DNA of 64,000 nucleotides from Mogibacterium sp. (GTDB lineage Bacteria > Bacillota > Clostridia > Peptostreptococcales > Anaerovoracaceae), in contig JAFWGQ010000049.1 in the NCBI GenBank assembly GCA_017512365.1, forward strand, positions 1 through 64,000, given 5' to 3'. A program made the translations under genes and the position numbers. Below are positions 39,377 through 47,871 of this stretch, in pieces; position 1 is the first letter of the stretch; each line of letters starts with the position of its first letter. The notes below the pieces were generated by a model. That model saw nothing but the letters and a program-made list of their open reading frames with translations, was not told the origin of the DNA and searched no databases.

Positions 39377-42259
39377 TTACTGTATCTTTCCGAGTTCGCG
39401 GAGTATCTTCTCCGGAGTCATCGGCCAGCTTCTCATCCAGACGCCGCAGGCATCGTGGATGGCGTTTCCTATGGCAGGAGCCGCGCCGTTGCATGCGATC
39501 TCGGATATGGACTTAGCTCCGAACGGACCGTCCGGATCGTCCACGTCTATGAGCACTGCCCTGAAGTCATCCGGCTGCTCGGAGATCATCGGCACGCCGT
39601 AATCTGTCATAGTCGCGTTCACGCAGCGGCCTTTCTCATCGAGTATCATGTCCTCGTAGAGCGTGTGGCCGATGGACTTGAGCGATGCTCCGTACATCTG
39701 GCAGAGAGCCGCCTCAGGATTGATAGGCGTGCCCGCGTCCTGAATAGCGTAGAACTTCTGGACCTTTACCTCGCCCGTCCTTACATTGACAGCTACCTGC
39801 GCGAAGTGCGCTCCGTACGGTACTGATGATGCCGCCGTCGTGAAGCTTCCCGGAGCAATGAGATGTCCGCGTCCGGTCCCGGATGTAGATGTGTGGATTA
39901 TGTCGTAGAACGACAGCACCTTGCCGGTCTTCTTCGACTTCACCTCGCCCGGCCATGCTATCTTCATGTCATCGACGGACTCTTCGAGCTGGTACGCGGC
40001 CTCATCGAGTATCTTATCCTTCAGGTTGGTGGCTGCAACTACCGCAGCGTTGCCGCTGAAGAACGTGCCCGACGATGCGTATGAGCCCGTATCGAAAGCG
40101 CCGGAGTCGGTGTCGCCGGATATGACCGTGATCTTATCCATAGGCACGCAGAGTATGTCGCTCGTGACCTTGGCGATGATGGTGTCAAGGCCGGTGCCGA
40201 TGTCGGCAGCTCCGGAGAGCACGATTATCGAGCCGTCCATCTCGAGCTTTGCCACAGCGTTCGCATGATCGAGCCCCGGAAGTCCGGACCCCTGCATGAT
40301 CATCGCAAAGCCCTTGCCGATCTTCCAGTCAGGGTCGCCGCTTTCGACCCTCTTGCCCCACTCTATCATCTCGCAGCCCTTCTCGACCGCTTCGCGGAGC
40401 CCGCAGGATCCTACAGGCACGACGTTTCCTTCGCGGCCCTCGCCGAGACCTTTAAGGATCTCGAGCATGTAGCCTTCTTCAACGTGGTTCTTGAGGACCA
40501 TGTCCTTGTAGTCAACGCCGAGCTTCTCTGCGAGCTCGCACATCGCCATCATGAGGCCGTATGTGCCCTTAGGCGTGCCGTAGCCCTGGTAGGCTCCCGC
40601 AGGAGGCGTGTTCGTGTAGTAGATCGTAAGATCGTATTTCATGTTGTCGCACTTGAACAGCGGCAGGGTCTTCGAGCAGCTGTTCATCGGCACCGTCAGA
40701 GCGTGGTTGCCGTAAGGTCCGGTGTTGGCGTCGACCTTGAGGTAGATGCCTGTGATCGAGCCGTCCTTCTTGCCGCCCATCTTTACATGGACGCGCATCG
40801 GGTGCCTGGTGGAGTTAGCGATGAACTCCTCCTCTCTCGTATTATGATAAAGCACTGGTCTGCCGGTAACATAAGTGGCGTATGCTGTCAGGTCCTCTAC
40901 GAGGATGTCCTGCTTGGAGCCGTATCCGCCTCCGACCCTGGTCTTTATTACGTGTATCCTGTTCTCGGACAGTCCCGTGACCCAGCTCACGATGCGGCGC
41001 ACATGGTAAGGCACCTGTGTGCTCGCGTAGATTATGAGCCTGCCGTTCTCGAGCTTCGAGAAGCAGATATGCGTCTCGAGCGGAGTATGCTGGATCTGGC
41101 TGGTCTGGTATGTGGCCTCGACCACGGCGTCGGCCTCCTCGAATGCCTTGTCCACATCGCCTATGCCGCCGTGGTTCGCGGCAGCAACGTTATGCAGTAT
41201 GTCGCCGTGCAGCGGGAACTGGTACACTACCTTGCCCTCGCGCTCGTCTCCGGAGAGCTTCGCGTTGTATTCGTCGAGATTGTCCGGCGCTCCGGAGTTG
41301 TACTGGACTCTTCCGTTATGCACCAGAGGCGCTCCCTCGGCCATTGCCTCCTCTACCGTAAACACGGCATCGAGAGGTTCATACTCGACCTCTATGAGGT
41401 CTCTGGCCTTTATCGCCTCTTCGAGAGTCTCGGCTACGACCGCCGCGACCCTGTCGCCCACGTGCCTGACCTTCTTGTTGATCAGTTTCCTGTCATGCGG
41501 CGACGGCTCCGGATTGCCCTGGCCGGCCGACATGTATGTTGCGTCCGAACAGTTGTAGGCAGTGATGACTTTGATGACTCCCGGAAGGGCCTCGGCCTTG
41601 CTGGTGTCCACCTTGTTGACATAGGCGTGAGCATACGGCGAACGCAGGACGACCATGTAGCATGTGTCCTCGTCCACGTAATCCTCCACGAAGGCCCTCT
41701 CGCCCGAAACGAGCTGAGGAGCGTCGATCTTAGGCATGACCTTGCCAACCGCCTTGAGATGCGGCCTGAATTCAGGCGCTATCTCTGTCCTGTACTCGCC
41801 GTTTTTAATCTTTTCCTTTATGAGCTCTGCAGCGAGATAGTAATGCTCATAGCTTGCGTCTCTGATGAATATGCCTGAAAGCGCATCCTTTACGTCATCT
41901 CTTGTCGGAGCCGGATTTTTTTCGAACAGCCATGTCATCAGCAGGGCCGCAGCCGGAGCATTATAAGCGCTCTGCACCACGCCCGCATCGATGAGAGCCT
42001 GCTGAACCACCGTGAGGTGCATGGAATCTCCGAGGCTGTCAGGAGTGATGATCTCGCATCCCTCGGCCTCTCCGGCGAGCACCAGGTTCGAGAACACAGG
42101 CGTGCCGTCGAGCAGTACCGTGTCGCTTCCGCAGAACCCCTCCGCATCGTCGCTGTCGCGGACGGCGAAGTTCCCGTTCATCAGGAGCATCTCGCGGAGC
42201 CTCTTTACAGGGTCGATATCGAATGACCGTTTTTTGCCGTTTATCGTACAGTTGATCAT
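39377..42259 (-). CDS. xdhD: XdhD molybdopterin hydroxylase with degenerate N-terminal Fe-S domain
   Basis: 960 residues, collinear with E. coli XdhD. Residues 1-150 keep the fold of a [2Fe-2S]-[2Fe-2S] domain but have lost nearly all ligands: the CxxxxCxxC loop reads RDSDDAEGFCGSD with one Cys (C43), the QCGFC motif reads QSAYN (96-100), and the CRCTGY motif reads IRDASY. From ~170 on it is a complete molybdenum hydroxylase: GGGYGSKQD, GAYQGYG, GTGLDTII, and FGAKSISEIACNGAAP with the catalytic Glu. The Glu802 position is Gln, so it differs from the neighbouring xanthine dehydrogenase. GGAGG precedes the ATG, 2 nt from the ygfM stop. Electrons must leave through other subunits, probably YgfM or a separate ferredoxin. 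Confidence 0.92.
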   Translation of the reverse strand: MINCTINGKKRSFDIDPVKRLREMLLMNGNFAVRDSDDAEGFCGSDTVLLDGTPVFSNLVLAGEAEGCEIITPDSLGDSMHLTVVQQALIDAGVVQSAYNAPAAALLMTWLFEKNPAPTRDDVKDALSGIFIRDASYEHYYLAAELIKEKIKNGEYRTEIAPEFRPHLKAVGKVMPKIDAPQLVSGERAFVEDYVDEDTCYMVVLRSPYAHAYVNKVDTSKAEALPGVIKVITAYNCSDATYMSAGQGNPEPSPHDRKLINKKVRHVGDRVAAVVAETLEEAIKARDLIEVEYEPLDAVFTVEEAMAEGAPLVHNGRVQYNSGAPDNLDEYNAKLSGDEREGKVVYQFPLHGDILHNVAAANHGGIGDVDKAFEEADAVVEATYQTSQIQHTPLETHICFSKLENGRLIIYASTQVPYHVRRIVSWVTGLSENRIHVIKTRVGGGYGSKQDILVEDLTAYATYVTGRPVLYHNTREEEFIANSTRHPMRVHVKMGGKKDGSITGIYLKVDANTGPYGNHALTVPMNSCSKTLPLFKCDNMKYDLTIYYTNTPPAGAYQGYGTPKGTYGLMMAMCELAEKLGVDYKDMVLKNHVEEGYMLEILKGLGEGREGNVVPVGSCGLREAVEKGCEMIEWGKRVESGDPDWKIGKGFAMIMQGSGLPGLDHANAVAKLEMDGSIIVLSGAADIGTGLDTIIAKVTSDILCVPMDKITVISGDTDSGAFDTGSYASSGTFFSGNAAVVAATNLKDKILDEAAYQLEESVDDMKIAWPGEVKSKKTGKVLSFYDIIHTSTSGTGRGHLIAPGSFTTAASSVPYGAHFAQVAVNVRTGEVKVQKFYAIQDAGTPINPEAALCQMYGASLKSIGHTLYEDMILDEKGRCVNATMTDYGVPMISEQPDDFRAVLIDVDDPDGPFGAKSISEIACNGAAPAIGNAIHDACGVWMRSWPMTPEKILRELGKIQ

Positions 42260-42261
42260 CT

Positions 42262-43059
42262 CTATGCCTCCTTCCCCCTGAGCTGTCTGTGAAGATCGTA
42301 CGCCGTGACAGCTATGAGATAGCGCTTGTATGCGTCGCTTCCGAACATGTCATCGGCTGTTTCAAGGCCCGTACAGGTCCTGACCATCTCTATGATATCC
42401 TCTTCACTTACATCAGGCTCTTTTCTGAACTTCTCCTCAAGATCGCAGAAGTGAAGCAGCCCCGCGTTTTTTACCGCTCCGTTCAGGCGGATGCCCTCAT
42501 CGGACATCGCCGCGCTCATCGTCAGGACCGCGTGGCTCTGCGCCGTATTTGCATAGCGCTTAGAGACCAGCTTTACGTCCTTCGGCACTGTGACCGATGT
42601 GATCAGCACGTCATGCTTGCCGCCTGTATACTCTTTTATGCCGATGCTGCCTTTCTTTCCGTCCCTGCCGATAAACCCGATCTCAGCTCCGGCTGCGGAA
42701 AGCGCAGGGATCAGATATGAATCATCCCTCTTCGCCGCTATGTTGCCGCCTATGGTCGCCATGTTGCGCTTTGTGCGCGACGCCATGAAGAGCGCGGCCT
42801 CCTTCAGCCATTCCGGAGCCTTCGGGGAATCGACCAGTTCCTGGAAGCTGGTCATCGCTCCGATAGTTACATTACCGGCCTCTTCCCTGAAGCCTTTAAG
42901 ACCGCTGCATTTCTTGAGAGAGATCAGAGTATCCGTCTTGTCCGCTGTCTCGGAACCCAGGCGGTTCACTTCGGTCCCTCCTGCGAGAAAGGCGTCTCTG
43001 GCTGTCTTTGCGCCGATCGCCTCTTCAGGGCTTTTTGCCATCAACAGTTTGTTTGCCAT
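42262..43059 (-). CDS. ygfM: YgfM family FAD-binding subunit
   Basis: 265-residue FAD subunit of the molybdenum-hydroxylase type. FAD motifs are FLAGGTEVNRLG near residue 25 and NMATIGGNIAAKRDDSYLIPALSA near residue 100. The AYKRYL block near the C-terminus matches E. coli YgfM, which also lies next to xdhD. GGAGGAG precedes the ATG. Its stop is 2 nt from the xdhD start, so the two are translated together, and YgfM is probably the flavin partner of XdhD. Confidence 0.9.
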   Translation of the reverse strand: MANKLLMAKSPEEAIGAKTARDAFLAGGTEVNRLGSETADKTDTLISLKKCSGLKGFREEAGNVTIGAMTSFQELVDSPKAPEWLKEAALFMASRTKRNMATIGGNIAAKRDDSYLIPALSAAGAEIGFIGRDGKKGSIGIKEYTGGKHDVLITSVTVPKDVKLVSKRYANTAQSHAVLTMSAAMSDEGIRLNGAVKNAGLLHFCDLEEKFRKEPDVSEEDIIEMVRTCTGLETADDMFGSDAYKRYLIAVTAYDLHRQLRGKEA

Positions 43060-43078
43060 AAAGATCTCCTCCGTTACC

Positions 43079-43630
43079 CTACTTGAACGGCATCGGTTCC
43101 GGATATTCGGTGATGCCCTGAGAATTGACCATTTCGGCTTCTTTTTCCTTGCCGAGACGTCTCAGCATTGTCTTCTTGACTGCTCTGAAAATATTCTCGT
43201 AGCCGGTGCACCTGCAGAGATGCCCCGAGAGCGCCTTTCTGAGCTCGTCGTCCGTATACTCCCTGCCGGAGTTGACTATCTCCCAGCTCGTCATGATGAA
43301 GCCCGGGGTGCAGAATCCGCACTGTATGGCTCCCTCATCAACGAACGCCTGCTGTATGTCGGAAAGCTCGCCGTTCGGGCCCGTCAGGCCTTCGAGAGTC
43401 CATATCTCCTTGCCCTCGGCCCATACCGCGAGGTAGATGCATGAGTTGAAGCCCTCGCCGTTTATGATCACGGTGCAGGCGCCGCACTCCCCTACTTCGC
43501 AGCCCTTCTTGACAGATGTCAGGTGAAGGTCGTTCCTGAGCATGTCGGTGAGCGATGATCTGACATCGACGACCTGCTCGATCTCCTTGCCGTTTACCGT
43601 GCAGTGCACGACTTTGTACTGTTTAGCCAT
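43079..43630 (-). CDS. xdhC: Xanthine dehydrogenase-type 2Fe-2S subunit
   Basis: 183 residues with both clusters intact: CEVGECGACTVIING then a Cys in FNSCIY, and QCGFCTPGF with HLCRCTGYENI. It ends in a ~25-residue tail. The ATG at 43630 (AGGAGGTGAG upstream) overlaps the last codons of xdhB by 8 nt; the longer open frame upstream is not used. Forms the XdhABC complex with the next two genes and could also serve XdhD-YgfM, whose own Fe-S domain is degenerate. Confidence 0.92.
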   Translation of the reverse strand: MAKQYKVVHCTVNGKEIEQVVDVRSSLTDMLRNDLHLTSVKKGCEVGECGACTVIINGEGFNSCIYLAVWAEGKEIWTLEGLTGPNGELSDIQQAFVDEGAIQCGFCTPGFIMTSWEIVNSGREYTDDELRKALSGHLCRCTGYENIFRAVKKTMLRRLGKEKEAEMVNSQGITEYPEPMPFK

Positions 43631-44510
43631 CGATCTCACCTCCTGCCTGCTCTGTGCAGTCCCTGAGGGCGCGTTCCGCCATGACCACGGATATGTGCTG
43701 ACGGAGGGCCTTGCCCGCGCGCCAGCTGTCACGCGGATTGATATCCTCGAGGACGGTCTCTGCGAATTTCTTTATGTTCGCGTCTGTTATCTTCTTTCCG
43801 TTGATGAACGCTTCTGCCGACGGCGCTCTCACCGGGATCGGAGACGCCACTCCGTAGCCTATGCGCACGCGCTCAAAGGTCTTTTTGTCGCTGCTCAGAA
43901 CGACGTTGACAGAGCAGCCCGTCGTCGCTATGTCGAGGGCGTTCCTCATCGAATACTTGATGTAGTGTCCGAAGCAGTTCTCGTAGGACTCCTTCGGGAT
44001 GAGTATCGCCGTCTGTATCTCGGCAGGCTTTATGTCTACCACCTTCGCCTTGATGTAGAAGTCCTTTATCGGTACTCGTCTTACGCCGTCCGGCCCCGTC
44101 AGCTCGATCACGGCGTCCCACGCCATTAGAGTCGATGCCGAGTCGGCCGAGGTGACGCCGTTGCAGGTGTTGCCGCCGATGGTTCCGATCGCCCTTATCT
44201 GAGGACCTCCCACCATGTCTACGGCCTCGCCGAGCACGTTGATGTATTTCTGTATTATCGGGTCTTTCGTTATATGAGAGAAGCTTGTAAGCGATCCGAT
44301 GCGGATGTTCTCCTCTTCATCGATCGATACTCCCCTGAGCTCGTCGAGCATGTATATGCTGACGAATTCTTTGCCGGCCCTTCTGCCTTCTCTTATCTGG
44401 ACCAGAACGTCAGATCCTCCCGCGAGTATCTGCGCTTCAGGGTGTTCCTGCAGCAGCCTGATGGCATCCTTTACGCTTTCTGCTTCGTACAGCGCTTTTA
44501 TGTCATACAT
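43623..44510 (-). CDS. xdhB: Xanthine dehydrogenase FAD-binding subunit
   Basis: 295 residues. FAD motifs are ILAGGSDVLVQIREG near residue 30 and AIGTIGGNTCNGVTSADSA near residue 105. Size and motifs match E. coli XdhB. The ATG at 44510 has AAGGAGG upstream and follows the xdhA stop by 1 nt. Hands electrons from the Fe-S subunit to NAD+ or ferredoxin in the XdhABC complex. Confidence 0.92.
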   Translation of the reverse strand: MYDIKALYEAESVKDAIRLLQEHPEAQILAGGSDVLVQIREGRRAGKEFVSIYMLDELRGVSIDEEENIRIGSLTSFSHITKDPIIQKYINVLGEAVDMVGGPQIRAIGTIGGNTCNGVTSADSASTLMAWDAVIELTGPDGVRRVPIKDFYIKAKVVDIKPAEIQTAILIPKESYENCFGHYIKYSMRNALDIATTGCSVNVVLSSDKKTFERVRIGYGVASPIPVRAPSAEAFINGKKITDANIKKFAETVLEDINPRDSWRAGKALRQHISVVMAERALRDCTEQAGGEIDG

Positions 44511-44511
44511 A

Positions 44512-46854
44512 CTATCTGCCCTCCTTTCCCTGCTCATCTTTTCTCCACGGATCGTTTATGAGGCCCGCGTCGCTGAATTCGCGGAAGAGCGTGTGCGGCG
44601 ACAGCGGAAGCTCGTTTATGTAAAGTCCCGTCGCCTGTCCTATGGCGTTTCTGATCGCAGGAGCGACCGGGCACGCAGGCGGCTCGCCGAGTCCCTTTGT
44701 GCCGTAAGCGCTCGTCGGTTCATAGTTCTCGACGAACGCGGCGTTCAGCCTCGGGTGATCCATGAACGATGAGAGCTTGTAGTCGAGCAGATTGTTGTTC
44801 AGAGGTCTGCCCGTTTTCTCGTCCCAGAGGAGTTTTTCCGAAAGGGCGTAGCCTATCGCCATGCTCTGGCCTCCGTGGACCTGTCCGGCCGCGAGCAGAG
44901 GATTTATGACCTGTCCGCAGTCGTGTACGTTCACTATGTTGAGGAGCCTCACTCTGCACATCGGTATGTCCACTTCGACCTCCGCGAAGCAGCATCCGAA
45001 GGAGTAAGCATTCGACTTTATCTGGTATGTGGACTCAGCGGTCAGATGCTGCGAGCCTTCTGTCGTGTAGAGCTTCGACAGAGCGAGCTCGCCTATCGTC
45101 ATGAGTTCGCGCCCGTCTGTCGTCCTGATGATCTTTCCGTCGACGATGTCGAGGTTATATACAGGCATGCGGGTGAACTGATGGGCCGCCTCGAGTATTT
45201 TGTCTCTGAGAAGCAGAGCGGTCTGCTTTACCGAGAAGCCGAGCGTGTACGTGCCTCTTGACGCGTATACTCCCGTGCCGAACGGCGTTATGTCCGTATC
45301 CTGGCAGGATACCGGGTGCACCATGCTGAAAGGTATGCCTACAGTATCGGCTATCATCTGGGCGGCTACCGTATCTGCGCCCTGGCCTATCTCGGTCTCG
45401 CCGAGCTGGAACTGCACCGAGCCGTCCTGGTTCATGACTATCCTGCACGAAGATGTCTCGAGAGCGATCGGATAGACCGCGGTGTTGTACCAGAATGTGG
45501 ATACCGCGATGCCGCGCCTGATGTCTCCGGTCTGCTTCGCGTATTTCTTTACCTTGTCGTAGTAGCCGATGATCTCGGCTCCCTTGTCGAAGCACTGGTT
45601 GAATGTATCGGAGTAAAGCTCATTCTTCGAGAACGCGTGATAGTATCCGACCGGCATGAGGTTCTTTCTGCGGAACTCGAGCGGATCCATCTTCATGGCC
45701 CTTGCGCAGTCCTCTGCGTGGCACTCGAAGGCGTAGCTCGCCTGAGGCATGCCGTAGCCTCTCATGGCTCCTGCGACCGAGCGGTTGGTGTATACCGTCC
45801 ACGTCTCTCCGTCGATGTTGTCGCACGGATAAAGCTGCGGGAAGGCGTTCAGTCCCTTGGCCGCGATGGCATGGCCGTGCGAGCTGTACGCCCCGTTGTT
45901 GCACCAGGCTTTGATGGTCCTTGCGGCGAAGCTTCCGTCAGGACGCATCCAGGATGTGATGTGGTATCTGATCGCATGCCTGATGCGGTTGCTGACGAAT
46001 GTCTCTTCGCGAGGCACATCCAGCTTTACGAGGCGTCCGCCGAGCTGGATGCTTATCCACGCGCAGAGAGGTTCGTACAGGACATCCTGCTTGTTTCCGA
46101 AGCCGCCGCCTACATACGGCTTGATGACTCTGAACTTTCCCCAGTCCATTCCCGTCGCCTGGCCGATGACCCTGCGGACGATGTGCGGTATCTGGGTAGA
46201 CGTGACCACGACAGTCCTGTCTCCCTCGCCGTAGGCATAGCAGATGAAGTTCTCGATGTGGCAGTGCTGCACAGGCTGAGTCTCGTACCAGCCCTCGACC
46301 TTTGTGAGCCCCGGTTCCTTTATCGCTTCCTCGACGCTTCCCATGTGTATCTCGGTGTGAGCGAGCACGTTGTTCGGGAATTTCTCGTGCAGCAGAGGAG
46401 CATCGTCCTCCATGGCCTCCTGCGCATCGAGAACGAAAGGAAGCTCCTCGTATTCGACGCTCTTTTCCAGTATGGCAAGGGCCTGCTGGGCAGCCACCTC
46501 GTCCTCTGCCACCACGGCGCCGATATCATCGCCGTAGAACAGCGGATGATCCGTCATGATGAGGCGGTCGGCTATGTCCTGATGAGCAGGGTCTGTGGAC
46601 CACGGATGACCGGCGGTCGGGAAGTAGTGCTTTTCCTTGAGATCGAAGCATGTGAAGATCCGTACCACTCCGGGTACCTTCTCCGCCTCGCCTGTATCGA
46701 TCTTTTTGACGATGCCGTTGGCCACTGTCGAATGCAGCACCCTGATGACGAGCGCGTCTTTGCCGCACATGTCATCCGTGTACCTGATGCGCCCCATCGC
46801 CTTGTCGTGCGCATCCAGCCTGGTCACCGCCTTTCCGATATACTTGTTGGACAT
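44512..46854 (-). CDS. xdhA: Xanthine dehydrogenase molybdenum-binding subunit
   Basis: 780-residue molybdopterin subunit. Motifs: GGGFGNKQDVLYEPL, GAMRGYGMPQ, ETEIGQGADTVAAQMI, and KGLGEPPACPVAPAIRNAI with the base-catalyst Glu. The Glu802 equivalent of bovine XDH is Gln, as in E. coli XdhA. GGGAGGGC precedes the ATG, 27 nt after the MerR-type regulator. Subunit of XdhABC, annotated as purine hydroxylase by family; the Gln suggests a substrate preference different from the Se-dependent enzyme at 30710-33574. Confidence 0.92.
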   Translation of the reverse strand: MSNKYIGKAVTRLDAHDKAMGRIRYTDDMCGKDALVIRVLHSTVANGIVKKIDTGEAEKVPGVVRIFTCFDLKEKHYFPTAGHPWSTDPAHQDIADRLIMTDHPLFYGDDIGAVVAEDEVAAQQALAILEKSVEYEELPFVLDAQEAMEDDAPLLHEKFPNNVLAHTEIHMGSVEEAIKEPGLTKVEGWYETQPVQHCHIENFICYAYGEGDRTVVVTSTQIPHIVRRVIGQATGMDWGKFRVIKPYVGGGFGNKQDVLYEPLCAWISIQLGGRLVKLDVPREETFVSNRIRHAIRYHITSWMRPDGSFAARTIKAWCNNGAYSSHGHAIAAKGLNAFPQLYPCDNIDGETWTVYTNRSVAGAMRGYGMPQASYAFECHAEDCARAMKMDPLEFRRKNLMPVGYYHAFSKNELYSDTFNQCFDKGAEIIGYYDKVKKYAKQTGDIRRGIAVSTFWYNTAVYPIALETSSCRIVMNQDGSVQFQLGETEIGQGADTVAAQMIADTVGIPFSMVHPVSCQDTDITPFGTGVYASRGTYTLGFSVKQTALLLRDKILEAAHQFTRMPVYNLDIVDGKIIRTTDGRELMTIGELALSKLYTTEGSQHLTAESTYQIKSNAYSFGCCFAEVEVDIPMCRVRLLNIVNVHDCGQVINPLLAAGQVHGGQSMAIGYALSEKLLWDEKTGRPLNNNLLDYKLSSFMDHPRLNAAFVENYEPTSAYGTKGLGEPPACPVAPAIRNAIGQATGLYINELPLSPHTLFREFSDAGLINDPWRKDEQGKEGR

Positions 46855-46881
46855 TCTCTGCCCTCCCTTCTGAGAATAGTG

Positions 46882-47670
46882 CTAATCTCTCAATATCTTT
46901 ATCATTACTTTCGTGACGAAATTGTTTTTGTCGGCTTCTATGAACTGATCGACTATGTCGATGCAGATCTCGGTGTCGTCCAGATGGCATCCTTCGTCGA
47001 GGATCCCGTCTGCCATGTCCCTCATCCTTTTGAACGTCGTCCTGATCTTCTCGTGAGGTCCCTTGTGGTAGCCCACAAGATACTCATCCGGCGAGAGCAC
47101 CCGTATCCTGTCGCTGTATCTGTCGAAATACACGGTCTCTTCGCCCGGTATCATGACAGCGAACTTCGTTTTGTCATCCGGCATATAAAAAACGAGTGTC
47201 GGATACAGGTAGAAGAGCTCGTTGACGAAGATCTCCTCTATACCTCCTATCTCGATATAGTAGATATCTTCCTCCGAGCAGACGAAAACCTGATCGAACA
47301 CTGCGTATTTCATCTCACGGTTGACCATGGCGAATCTGTCGTTCATCACCGTCTCCATGCGGAGCAGCTTCTCGTAGTTCGCCCTCAGCACTTTCATGCG
47401 TTTTCTGAGGAATTTTTCCGTATTGTCCGGATCGCGTTCAGGCATGAACTCCCCTATCTCGTCCAGCGAGCAGTCGAGCTGCCGCAGAAGGCGTATCATG
47501 CCGAGCGGATAGATCTGGTCATATTTATAGGCGCGCCAGTTGTTCTGCGGATTCCTGATCTCAGGCACCAGCAGCCCCTCCTTGTCATAATAACGCAGGA
47601 GCTGGACATTTATGTCGAACATCCTTGCCAGTTCGCCTATTTTCCATGTCCTGTCATAATAGTTTTTCAT
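46882..47670 (-). CDS. MerR family transcriptional regulator
   Basis: 262 residues. The N-terminal MerR winged-helix covers ~WKIGELARMFDINVQLLRYYDKEGLLVPE (residues 9-37) and the following wing and helix. A coiled-coil linker runs to ~110. The C-terminal ~150 residues form an effector domain resembling GyrI-like/AraC-effector folds. I chose the ATG at 47670 (AGGAAAG upstream); two earlier in-frame starts lie close to the -10 box. It is the first gene of the operon that continues with xdhA and probably senses a purine or intermediate. It is one of two candidate proteins for the array at 30426-30706, the other being the YheO-like protein. Confidence 0.88.
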   Translation of the reverse strand: MKNYYDRTWKIGELARMFDINVQLLRYYDKEGLLVPEIRNPQNNWRAYKYDQIYPLGMIRLLRQLDCSLDEIGEFMPERDPDNTEKFLRKRMKVLRANYEKLLRMETVMNDRFAMVNREMKYAVFDQVFVCSEEDIYYIEIGGIEEIFVNELFYLYPTLVFYMPDDKTKFAVMIPGEETVYFDRYSDRIRVLSPDEYLVGYHKGPHEKIRTTFKRMRDMADGILDEGCHLDDTEICIDIVDQFIEADKNNFVTKVMIKILRD

Positions 47671-47713
47671 GCGCTTTCCTACATTAATATGCATGACAGC
47701 ATTTTCCACTTCA

Positions 47714-47741
47714 ATTATACTACTCCGTTGTTTCAAGACAA
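47714..47741 (-). promoter_or_regulatory. Promoter of the merR-xdhABC-ygfM-xdhD-ssnA-ygfK operon
   Basis: On the - strand -35 TTGTCT (47736-47741), a 16-bp spacer and -10 TATAAT (47714-47719). It lies ~45 nt before the chosen merR start. All genes from 47670 down to 30710 are on the same strand without a clear terminator, so this may drive about 17 kb. Confidence 0.65.
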
Positions 47742-47836
47742 GAACATATCTGCAAAAACCTACAATTATTTTAACTTTGTATCAAAAGAGTACAAGAAAC
47801 ACCCTAAAACGGTCACATTCAGCCGCCACTTTTCCG

Positions 47837-47865
47837 TTGCCGTCAAAGGATGCGGGCTGTAAAAT
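47837..47865 (+). promoter_or_regulatory. Promoter of yqeC-mocA, probably leaderless
   Basis: -35 TTGCCG (47837-47842), a 17-bp spacer, -10 TAAAAT (47860-47865), then 6 nt, then the ATG at 47872. The expected start nucleotide is the A of the ATG. No Shine-Dalgarno is present, which agrees. Confidence 0.6.
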
Positions 47866-47871
47866 AATCAC

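Noticed and set aside
45316-47862. An 848-codon open frame on the + strand across xdhA and merR
   Set aside because: It is antisense to two well-supported genes, has the Arg/His/Val-rich composition of a mirror frame and no recognisable domain. Similar long shadows exist across most of the window because of the GC-rich codon use.
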